Shown: piece after piece, positions 61,501-64,000 of the stretch | Position numbering within the stretch: the stretch's first letter is position 1 | Layout: the number at the start of each line of letters is the position of its first letter | Source of the DNA: Achatina immaculata | Lineage: Eukaryota; Mollusca; Gastropoda; Stylommatophora; Achatinidae | Assembly (NCBI GenBank): GCA_009760885.1 | Contig: CM019721.1 | Coordinates: 16,726,196 to 16,790,195 of the forward strand | DNA length: 64,000 nt | Reading direction: 5' to 3' | Program-made: the position numbers and the translations under genes | Notes under the pieces: model-generated | The model's input: the letters and a program-made list of their open reading frames with translations, nothing else | What the model was told of the DNA's origin: nothing | The model's database searches: none

Positions 61501-63978
61501 ATTGTCTGGATAAATCTGTCATCTTTTGGAGATTATGTCTTGAATCTTAAAGTGTATCTTTTGGAGATTATGTCTTGGGCCTTATAGTTTATCTTCCAGT
61601 GTGGTACCCTGTGGCCAGAACTTGAACTGAACTTCTTGGTAAAGATGGAAGAACTGCAGTGTGTGCTCTGGAGTCTGAAGACCTGTCTCATTTGTACATC
61701 TGGTGTGTGTAGTAGGTCAAGGCAATACAATCAGCAGTGTCCAGTGTGGAGTCTGAAGATGGTTGTTGTTCATGGTGCAATAGTTGCAGCATCTGATCAG
61801 TAGATGGTAGGTTGCTCTGGTCAGTCCACAGATTCTTATACTGATGGGTACAGAAGTAATTTTCTGAAGGGAACTCATTGTGAAAATGTTAGATTTCAGT
61901 GTCACAAGATGGTGATGTGTAAAGTTTTGTAATATTAAGTATGATAACGAGAAATTGACTGATTTGAAAAGCCAAGTTTGATTCTTTCAACATCGGGGGC
62001 CACCGTATTCCAGAAATTAGATATATCAGTGATGCTGCCCTTCTATCAAACAGCTCAGGACCGCAGCAGTTGATTCTCTCCACTAAAAGACACAGCAAAG
62101 CTAAGAACTGCTTTTTAAACACCAACAAAAATGAAGTATTGATATCTAACTGGACCACAAAGAGCTGGAATGTAAACAAATCTGAATAACTAGGTTCAGT
62201 CATCACCACCAATGGTGACTGGACAGTGGAAATCAAAACTAGACTAGTAGGTCTCTTTTTCTCATCATTACCAATATATCTTCTGTCATCCACTTTTCTG
62301 TTTTTGTTATACTGAAACTGGAATTAAGCATTTTAAAAAAAAATATTTCTCAATTATAAATAATTATTTCAAATAAAAGATTAATATTTGAAAATCATTT
62401 CTGTAAATTTTGAGCAAATAGATAGGGAAAACATTAGACATAACACCTTAAAAAGTTTCAAAATCAGTCACTACGGATTATCACAGGTGCCATGAGGTCC
62501 ACACCAATAGTAGAAATGCAGAAAATAGTTGGTGTTCAAGCGCTAAAGGAACGTAGAGACACAAAGGTCATGACCATGGGAGAAAAATTCCTTAGCTCTG
62601 TAAGCCATCCCCTGAAGGAGAGATTCAATAACTTGGCATTAGGACGGCTTAAAAGAAGCAGCTTCATTCATCAGGCCAAGCGTATGCGTAAGCTGATACC
62701 TGACCTTCCAACTGTAGTCACTCCATTATCATCTGTACCAGAGCATACACCATGGAAAGAAGCAGATTATACACAAATAACTATTCAGACTGAAGTGAAA
62801 GATGTGCAGAATGGTGAGATGCAGAGCAGTCTTGTAAGATCAATAGCCACACTTAGTGTTCTAGATGACAAATATCCATGTGACACCTGGATACGTGTGT
62901 ATACAGATGGATCTGCACATAATGCCATAAAAAATGGTGGGGCAGGAGCATATATTGAATATCCAAACAACACCATTGACAAGATTTCCATACCCACTGG
63001 TAAATACTGCAACAACTTTGATGCAGAAGTTAGGGCAATTATTGCTGCAGTTGAAAAACTATCAGACTCCAGAATTGATACATGTCCTGTAGTAATTCTC
63101 ACAGATGCAAGATCAGTACTGGAGGCTCTTCAGTGCAACAAACTACCAGACCGTAAGGATGCCTTGTCAAAAATTGGCTTACAACATGGAGTCACTTTGC
63201 AGTGGATTCCCTCCCACTGTGGGATACCAGGCAATGAGAAAGCTGACCATCTGGCCAAAGAGGGCACTGAAATGGAGCAACCAGACATACCAGTCACCTA
63301 TAATCAGAAGAAAAGCATGATAAAAACCTACAGGAAGCCACAAACACCACCACATGATGACTATCACATGCTAAACAGAAAGGAACAAGTCACCATCTTC
63401 CGTCTCCGAACAGGACACAGCCGACTCCGAAGTCATATGTATACAAAGTTTAAGGTTGGTACTACTAATCTATGTACATGTGCCCAGGTGCCCCAAACCG
63501 TGGAACATATCCTCCAGAACTGCATCAACTACGAGACACTGAGAAATAATTACTGGCCCAGTGAAACCACTAAAGAAGATAAGCTCTACGGTTCCATACA
63601 TGAGTTACAAAAAACAGTGAAATTTATCCAAGAGACAGGACTGCAGATATAGACAGACAGTGCGAACGAAGAAGAAGAAGGAGACCTTAAAAAGTCTGCT
63701 GATTTTGTGGTTTAGACTTTTACTTTAAGAACACTCTCTCTGAAGATTACATAATACAAAATATACCTGTATTTATTGTGTCCAACAAGAAAATTTGTTA
63801 TATGATTCTGTCTCCGCAAAACTTTTTTTGCGGATGTGTTCTTGTGTTGTGCAACAAGTTGTTGAATGGATGGAGGGGAACTAGCAGGACTCTCAGTGCA
63901 GGCAGTTACAAGCTTAAGGTTGGCAAAGAATGATTTTGTCATGTAGAAACTAGCTGTGCTTTTGGCTGCCAGGTTTGC
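33481..63978 (-). CDS. TRANK1: TRANK1-like gene A, C-terminal part (eight exons, partial)
   Basis: Spliced coding region: 63978-63767, 60572-60416, 60281-60042, 54508-54368, 46343-46178, 41354-41254, 37889-37632, 33744-33481. All phases agree across seven introns. The product matches the last part of TRANK1-type proteins in order: RIIILSALILLNIP, then MPERLASLINDLKKASNYKH, an acidic/basic segment, a zinc-finger-like CGIC ... HCQDSSH split across two exons, and FENALRIFLTSRNWSNGQEP near the end. The 5' part lies beyond the right edge. Because this is the C-terminal end lying 5' of gene B's N-terminus on the same strand, A and B must be two genes. The terminal exon runs into antisense retrotransposon sequence (see that exon). 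Confidence 0.82.
33994..34138 (+). repeat. 49-bp tandem repeat, about three units
   Basis: Units start with GTGAGAAAACACAGTAGATG at about 33996, 34045 and 34094. The last unit is interrupted by a family B insertion. Confidence 0.85.
34139..35184 (-). mobile_element. Family B LINE, 5'-truncated, several frame breaks
   Basis: The RT frame (35094-34618) has GVKQGCILSPLLFGITIDFI and FADDITLISNNVN. The C-terminal frame (34443-34171) has RRWTYVGHLMRRNDQKISKQ. The duplication ATTCTACT lies at 34131-34138 and 35185-35192. Confidence 0.9.
35342..35465 (+). mobile_element. Family A LINE, 124-bp 3' stub
   Basis: Only the last 124 bp (ATCTGCAAATGGATGCACCA..., tail ATGAATGAATGA). Flanks GAGAAGGATAGA and GAGAAGAATAGA (35330-35341, 35466-35477) form a duplication with one mismatch. 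Confidence 0.85.
35700..37340. other. Intron of gene A, nothing recognised
   Basis: T-rich on the plus strand, with no motif-bearing frame. Confidence 0.4.
37320..37600 (+). repeat. Diverged GA/TG-rich tandem repeat next to gene A exon
   Basis: Higher-order units of about 75 bp (GAATGTTTAAAATATTTGAC plus a GA-run) contain a (GA)n tract at 37529-37572. Their right end lies about 30 bp from the donor of the exon at 37632-37889. Confidence 0.8.
37632..37889 (-). CDS. TRANK1: Gene A exon 7 in window
   Basis: 258 nt, 86 codons, phase 0 both sides; acceptor ATAATCTTGTCTAG|ATT, donor AATAAG|GTATGT. It encodes IHPKYQEIKHFISAYGVVEN, then YKDIELETSKLLKELQGFEN, then LRIFLTSRNWSNGQEPFKVF. TRANK1 has matching helices ending in a ...RDARDW... 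segment shortly before its C-terminus. Confidence 0.87.
39050..39682. repeat. Imperfect palindrome built from an inverted SINE pair
   Basis: The left arm is 39050-39075 plus 39420-39500, split by a family A stub. The right arm is about 39570-39682. The arms share GTAAGAGAACA..., GACAAAT/GCACTT..AGTGAGA and AAAAATCACAAGAGAATTACCTG. The minus-strand left part has tRNA-like A-box (TAGCGCAGTTCATTAG) and B-box (GGTTCAAATCT) sequences. Confidence 0.75.
39076..39419 (-). mobile_element. Family A LINE, 3' fragment
   Basis: About 344 bp with tail ATGAATGAA and the conserved C-terminal block (GHHKRHD region diverged), inserted in the left arm of the palindrome. Confidence 0.88.
40755..41037 (+). mobile_element. 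tRNA-derived SINE
   Basis: The tRNA-like head starts near 40766, with A box TAGCGTAGTGG (40775-40785) and B box GGTTCGAATCC (40819-40829). A conserved SINE body follows (GGCAGCGAGGAAAGGAACTG, GATGACCCAGCA) and a TTTACTTTACTTTT tail. A perfect 11-bp duplication GCCATATAGAA flanks it (40744-40754, 41038-41048). Lies in gene A's intron, just beyond exon 41254-41354. Confidence 0.92.
41254..41354 (-). CDS. TRANK1: Gene A exon 6 in window: His half of zinc-finger-like unit
   Basis: 101 nt, found by phase: the exon before leaves in phase 1 and the exon after enters in phase 0. This exon (acceptor GTTTCTTAG|AT, donor ATGCAG|GTTTGG) supplies exactly that. It encodes DDKTSQQTRFVHCQDSSHLK then GFKAFKDLYMQ. 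The H-x5-H pair, followed by a KAF...LYMQ helix, mirrors TRANK1's H...HH followed by YQKYSEFF. Confidence 0.8.
41508..45270 (-). mobile_element. Family B LINE, longest copy, split by a family E insertion
   Basis: The 3' part is 41508-43413 and the 5' part 44833 to about 45270. From 5' to 3': endonuclease C-terminal end (45249 leftward, SPDDRTRNQIDHFCI), linker (43407-42862, DKREYVDNMAKEAEKAAK), RT start (NNKAAGEDEITPEMLKAI), a broken RT, and the family 3' end. It shows that family B encodes an AP-type endonuclease. Frames are disrupted in several places. Confidence 0.88.
43414..44821 (+). mobile_element. Family E non-coding retroelement
   Basis: 1,408 bp inserted in a family B LINE; duplication AACATGTCTAA at 43403-43413 and 44822-44832. 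The first about 270 bp are unlike the other copy (which has 28S sequence there). The body matches 13719-14927. Internal modules: three with ATGCCTAAACCGGCTTAA-type sequence, and three with GAGAAAGTCCAAC/CAACCACCTCTCAC. The 3' end is GACAGAAGTGAACGAAGAAG. No open frame. Confidence 0.88.
45531..46060. repeat. 37-bp satellite, about 14 units
   Basis: The unit is CATTTTCCTCTCTGTTGAGA plus TGACTGCCATGTACTAA. Starts of GTTGAG recur every 37 bp from 45544 to 46025. Because 37 is not a multiple of 3, the minus strand reads open in all frames with a 37-residue period. The right end is about 120 bp past the donor of gene A's CGIC exon. Confidence 0.97.
46178..46343 (-). CDS. TRANK1: Gene A exon 5 in window: first half of zinc-finger-like unit
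   Basis: 166 nt; acceptor CTTCTTATCCACAG|ATC, donor GGAAG|GTAAGT, phase 0 in, phase 1 out. It encodes FLKVKVMERRLQEKAYLYFE and SDSYCGICGTNLALTE. The C-x-x-C pair sits where TRANK1 has C-D-L-C. The His half is in the next exon 4.8 kb away. Confidence 0.85.
47000..48460 (+). pseudogene. Decayed LINE (RT fossil), unassigned family
   Basis: Broken frames in order: NHKAAMKIFYKKISAVRR, ESQLNEAQMRFKKNRSCTDA, HIVYVDIEKTFDR (RT first Asp region), QDCVLSPSLFTTCTDNIC, EFLLADDQALIFTSEKGLQQ (LADD in place of YADD), HFKYLGSTISPSGKTNAEIE. Many stops. Confidence 0.8.
48480..49140 (+). other. Purine-rich block, probable decayed element
   Basis: The plus strand is strongly G/A-rich (for example GAGAGAGGAGGAAAAC and GGGGAGGGGGGAGGG near 48850). 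It begins with ATCCGATATTTCGGCGTGAG, whose core resembles the arms at 4371-4722. No coding frame with a motif. Confidence 0.5.
49142..50513 (-). mobile_element. Family A LINE, internal fragment (endonuclease to RT start)
   Basis: Minus strand: endonuclease C-terminal half in broken frames, then the linker (50107-49724) with VTRSRPLLFDLTKIPGQYGI, and RT start (49683-49408). It lacks the family 3' end and ends at 50513 beside the longest family A copy. A 143-bp element interrupts it at 49164-49306. Confidence 0.85.
49164..49306 (+). repeat. Short insertion related to the 4371-4722 arms
   Basis: 143 bp flanked by CAGTTCTTTT (49154-49163, 49307-49316). It contains GTAGGAACAATTTTTTTACT and GTGACGTTTCGGTGTGAACC. 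Inverted counterpart at about 53670-53860. Confidence 0.8.
50514..53655 (-). mobile_element. Family A LINE, longest copy
   Basis: It contains the 947-codon frame, a short 3' end and tail (ATGAAATGAATC), and about 260 bp of 5' sequence. That 5' sequence has a small frame (53646-53446, with GKLSSGNILRNPNSNKESQI) in a different phase, perhaps a leader or an ORF1 remnant. No target-site duplication was found; it abuts another family A fragment at 50513. Confidence 0.85.
50523..53366 (-). CDS. Family A endonuclease-reverse transcriptase ORF, 947 codons
   Basis: An open frame from ATG at 53366 to a stop at 50523. Residues 1 to about 235 are an AP-type endonuclease: GDFN at 130-133, TWTSPDGKTRNQIDYI at 188-203, DH at 227-228. 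The place of the catalytic Glu (family SE-x-RW) reads ICKHQW, with Lys25. The RT spans about 455-780: GFRQGRGSRDHIF (554-566), DYSKAFD (588-594), QGCILSP (647-653), YADD (691-694). A basic C-terminal block GKRKRGRPKRRWLQDIVDDL lies near 890-915. Codons before the ATG continue the domain (VGTWNVRS), but a TGA at 53396-53394 stops them. It replicates by target-primed reverse transcription in family terms; this copy is probably disabled. Confidence 0.93.
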   Translation of the reverse strand: MYEGKYQIISDEMKRMGIHILGICKHQWKGSGHFKSENDNIFIYSGGELGGKNGVSFYLDKSTSKALLGYNPVSDRILTIRLKGTPRNVTIIQIYAPTSAAEEDEVEHFYNTLQMTIDQVRKNDIVFIMGDFNAKIGTERAEDEGHVVGKFSIGHRNEAGDNLMAFCMENELMIANTLFKQHPRRLYTWTSPDGKTRNQIDYILVQRRWRSSITSAKTLPGAYCDTDHELLIADMKIKIKKIVMGSRPLRFDLTNIPEQYGIEVKNRFEILMAVQEEMTPDELATQAKDILVTTAKDMVPVKKTQKNRWITAGTLELKKQCREMKTQWRVTNNNKDKYKTLTKEVRRNIRKDKKQYIQDCCERIEEHQRCGRDSEMFKEMKTLTRNVTPKLNVICDEIGNTLTETEEILERWKEYCKRMYETTDCGSRNQQCELLLEEKEPEPTMEEVLWAIKNLKNGKSPGCDEITAEFIKAGGKECATIYHALCKKIWHSGIWPKEWKRTVFIPLPKKGNLKLCKNYRTVALISHASKILLKIIMGRLRKKIEEEVNMVQAGFRQGRGSRDHIFNLRLIIEKCGEFNVNLYLSFIDYSKAFDCIQHQKLWEIMEKMGFPTHLIQLTSLLYLDQQAAVRINGETTTWFDIKQGVRQGCILSPYLFNLYTENIVRNVREDVDKEYYDAITVGGYEIPEIRYADDTVLLSTTQEGMEKLIMSVRKNSEEQNLYLNAKKTKVMTTDKTNKATEICINEEKLEEVESFEYLGSLLTNNGDTMREIKRRTSIALQKVKQLKNLWRGADRTTKIRFLRACIFPIATYACETWTLNKTAEKHINAFECKCYRRVLQISWTQKRTNISILQELNIEEGWLVKRIKERKLKYFGHIKRHDNLEKTVLEGYIMGKRKRGRPKRRWLQDIVDDLEMDAAAAGHLTHNREAYRSAVWEAKFRKGHAKE
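53670..53860 (-). repeat. Inverted counterpart of the 49164-49306 element
   Basis: Reverse-complement match to 49164-49306 and to 4322-4460, including ATACAAAAACACACAGGACA on the minus strand and TTTGATAACAAAATATATAA. With 49164-49306 it brackets the family A pair in inverted orientation. Confidence 0.7.
53870..54340. other. Intron of gene A, nothing recognised
   Basis: No motif-bearing frame or repeat. Confidence 0.4.
54368..54508 (-). CDS. TRANK1: Gene A exon 4 in window: charged coiled segment
   Basis: 141 nt, 47 codons, phase 0 both sides; acceptor CGTATCTCCCCAG|ACA, donor GTTAAG|GTATGC. It encodes a Glu/Lys-rich helix (GEELDEEDRKRIEANKAEAE then EEKEKEMAVK), probably a single alpha-helix or coiled coil. 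TRANK1 has an acidic-then-basic segment at the same place. Confidence 0.8.
55440..56130 (-). pseudogene. LINE RT C-terminal fossil
   Basis: Frame 56128-55886 has LELNTNKTKIILISKRVK and TADCRCTNEIKSQIGQIKAV, the post-RT region of an RT LINE. Further 3' the frame is broken (WTDRKMNEK-like). Family resembles C but is diverged. Confidence 0.7.
56311..56490 (+). repeat. 31-bp tandem repeat, six units
   Basis: TCACATTATTCAAGTCTGCA plus CTAAACATAGG recurs at 56311, 56342, 56373, 56404, 56435 and 56466. The last unit runs into a family B 5' junction. Confidence 0.95.
56491..56882 (+). mobile_element. Family B LINE, 3' fragment
   Basis: 91-codon frame (56560-56835) with RRWTYVGHLMRRNDQRIPKQ ... LRALCDV; the 3' end GACGTCTAACGGCACGGGAA and a long ATATAAGAT tail. 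Directly followed by a family A copy. Confidence 0.9.
56883..57560 (+). mobile_element. Family A LINE, RT to C-terminal part, broken
   Basis: Frames with RYADDTVLLSTTQKGMEKLN and LGFLLTNNEDTMREIKRRTS, and several stops. It ends inside the GHIK...LEKTVL region, where it joins a second family A copy. Confidence 0.85.
57561..59735 (+). mobile_element. Family A LINE, endonuclease end to 3' tail
   Basis: Starts at the endonuclease C-terminal ELLIADMEIKTKKT. Linker frame 57526-57912. RT frame 58494-59663 (389 codons) has GFRQGRGSRDHIFNRRLIIE, DYSKAFDC, YADDTVLLS and the C-terminal block GKRKRGRLRRRWLQDI. A small deletion removes the LSP residues of QGCILSP. Tail (ATGA)n at about 59715-59730. Confidence 0.92.
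59736..59912 (+). mobile_element. Family A LINE, 3' stub
   Basis: A second 3' end (GGAAGGATACATAATGGGAA ... GGGACATGCAAATGACTGAC) directly after the previous tail. A tandem 3'-end arrangement. Confidence 0.85.
60042..60281 (-). CDS. TRANK1: Gene A exon 3 in window
   Basis: 240 nt, 80 codons, phase 0 both sides; acceptor ATTTTTACAG|CTG, donor ATGCAG|GTATTA. It encodes MPERLASLINDLKKASNYKH then VAESVLNCFSQQGCDGLLSC. This corresponds to the family segment with PERLLK...VAEAL...DCDW near the C-terminus of vertebrate TRANK1, and is the strongest single match used to identify gene A. Confidence 0.88.
60416..60572 (-). CDS. TRANK1: Gene A exon 2 in window
   Basis: 157 nt; acceptor GTAATTTCAG|TCTG (an alternative 9 nt upstream, exon start 60581, also keeps frame), donor TTCAAG|GTTTGT. 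It encodes LINQAKELCEKEKPDFLLAE, RIIILSALILLNIPQSYVDA and RREFFK. TRANK1 has the same hydrophobic helix followed by a basic REFF/REIE-type end. Confidence 0.85.
60640..61316 (+). mobile_element. Family C LINE, 3' part
   Basis: Frame 60697-61122 has KFKYLGAVITSDGKCKTEIR, LLYGSESWTIGKSAQKSLEA and MWFIRRMLQIPWTAKITNEE. It shifts at about 61095 to GKIEGRRSRGRSREMILDSL, DRVLWRSIIGNASRHST. Tail GATGATGATGATGA. It lies in the gene A intron just upstream of exon 60572-60416. Confidence 0.9.
61990..62250 (+). pseudogene. Small RT fossil
   Basis: Broken frame with IRYISDAALLSNSSGPQQLI (YADD position decayed), LNTNKNEVLIS and LGSVITTNGDWTVEIKTRL. A remnant of an RT LINE; family uncertain. Confidence 0.6.
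62457..63683 (+). mobile_element. Family D LINE, 5'-truncated, RNase H-bearing
   Basis: A perfect 12-bp duplication ACCTTAAAAAGT lies at 62445-62456 and 63684-63695. The copy starts at the very end of the RT (SLRIITGAMRSTP) and keeps the whole RNase H and C-terminal region in one frame. The 3' end is GACAGACAGTGCGAACGAAG and a GAA-rich tail. Confidence 0.93.
62492..63652 (+). CDS. LINE C-terminal RNase H domain (386 codons, truncated ORF2)
   Basis: The open frame also extends upstream of this Met to the insertion edge. The RNase H domain is at about 132-262 with all expected acidic residues: D139 in YTDGSA, E179 in DAEVRAI, D205 in LTDARS, D252 in EKAD, plus H242 in PSHCGIPGNE. A Cys/His cluster follows (C328, C330, H339, C344). 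RNase H after the RT is typical of I-group LINEs (I, Ingi, Nimb and relatives). The intact frame implies a young insertion, but without endonuclease and RT it cannot act alone. Confidence 0.9.
   Translation: MRSTPIVEMQKIVGVQALKERRDTKVMTMGEKFLSSVSHPLKERFNNLALGRLKRSSFIHQAKRMRKLIPDLPTVVTPLSSVPEHTPWKEADYTQITIQTEVKDVQNGEMQSSLVRSIATLSVLDDKYPCDTWIRVYTDGSAHNAIKNGGAGAYIEYPNNTIDKISIPTGKYCNNFDAEVRAIIAAVEKLSDSRIDTCPVVILTDARSVLEALQCNKLPDRKDALSKIGLQHGVTLQWIPSHCGIPGNEKADHLAKEGTEMEQPDIPVTYNQKKSMIKTYRKPQTPPHDDYHMLNRKEQVTIFRLRTGHSRLRSHMYTKFKVGTTNLCTCAQVPQTVEHILQNCINYETLRNNYWPSETTKEDKLYGSIHELQKTVKFIQETGLQI
63767..63978 (-). CDS. TRANK1: Gene A exon (first in window)
   Basis: 212 nt, acceptor TTGTTTTCTCAACAG|GCA, donor ATACAG|GTATAT; phase 0 in, phase 2 out. 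It encodes about 70 residues including SFFANLKLVTACTESP and VLRRQNHITNFLVGHNKY. Homology to TRANK1 is less evident here than in the next exons; inclusion rests on frame continuity and position. The 12-bp TSD of a family D LINE lies just downstream in the intron. Confidence 0.7.
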
Positions 63979-64000
63979 CTGTTGAGAAAACAATAGTCAT

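Noticed and set aside
1019..63978. One large gene covering all TRANK1-like exons
   Set aside because: The C-terminal exons lie 5' of the N-terminal exons on the coding strand, so two genes are needed.
1..64000. CRISPR array, operon or prokaryotic system
   Set aside because: Introns, LINEs and SINEs show animal nuclear DNA; the tandem repeats are minisatellites without spacers.

Overview
The window is animal nuclear DNA: AT-rich, with introns of several kb, GT-AG splice sites, and a very high load of non-LTR retrotransposons (LINEs), tRNA-derived SINEs, Tc1/mariner fossils and minisatellites. The mix of RTE-like and CR1/L2-like LINEs, plus the host gene family, suits an invertebrate, most probably a mollusc. 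That placement is inference. No prokaryotic or organellar feature was seen.

Host genes: two TRANK1-like genes (TPR and ankyrin repeat-containing protein 1) lie head to tail on the minus strand. Gene A enters at the right edge. Its last eight coding exons (about 63,978 down to about 33,481) encode the C-terminal end of the family, including a split CxxC...H...H zinc-finger-like unit. Gene B starts at an ATG at 11,897. Its first six coding exons (11,897 down to 1,019) encode the N-terminal TPR helices and the start of the ankyrin region, and then leave the left edge. Every splice phase I derived is consistent, and both products align in order with what I recall of vertebrate TRANK1. So this looks like a tandem paralogue pair cut at both window edges.

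Mobile DNA fills most introns and the 21.6 kb between the genes. Families recognised are:
- Family A: an RTE-like endonuclease-RT LINE with (ATGA)n tails. About a dozen copies, one with a 947-codon open frame.
- Family B: an endonuclease-RT LINE with FADD and (ATAAGAT)n tails. About nine copies, most with clear target-site duplications (TSDs).
- Family C: an RT LINE with a (GATGAT)n tail, two clear copies.
- Family D: an RNase H-bearing LINE with a (GAA)n tail.
- Family E: a 1.4-1.7 kb non-coding element whose 3' end matches family D.
- A CR1/L2-like LINE of about 5.4 kb with an SGNH-esterase ORF1.

One family E copy carries about 464 bp of 28S rRNA sequence as its 5' end, inside a single pair of TSDs.

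Layout: 1-12 kb, gene B with Tc1 and mariner fossils and family A/B copies. 12-20 kb, the intergenic start, with the 28S/family E chimera and LINEs. 20.4-27.1 kb, a CR1-like LINE split by a family A copy and sitting in a GTGAGACT minisatellite. 27-33 kb, sparse DNA and one family B copy. 33.5-64 kb, gene A exons with LINEs, SINEs, a palindrome, a 37-bp satellite and nested elements in the introns.
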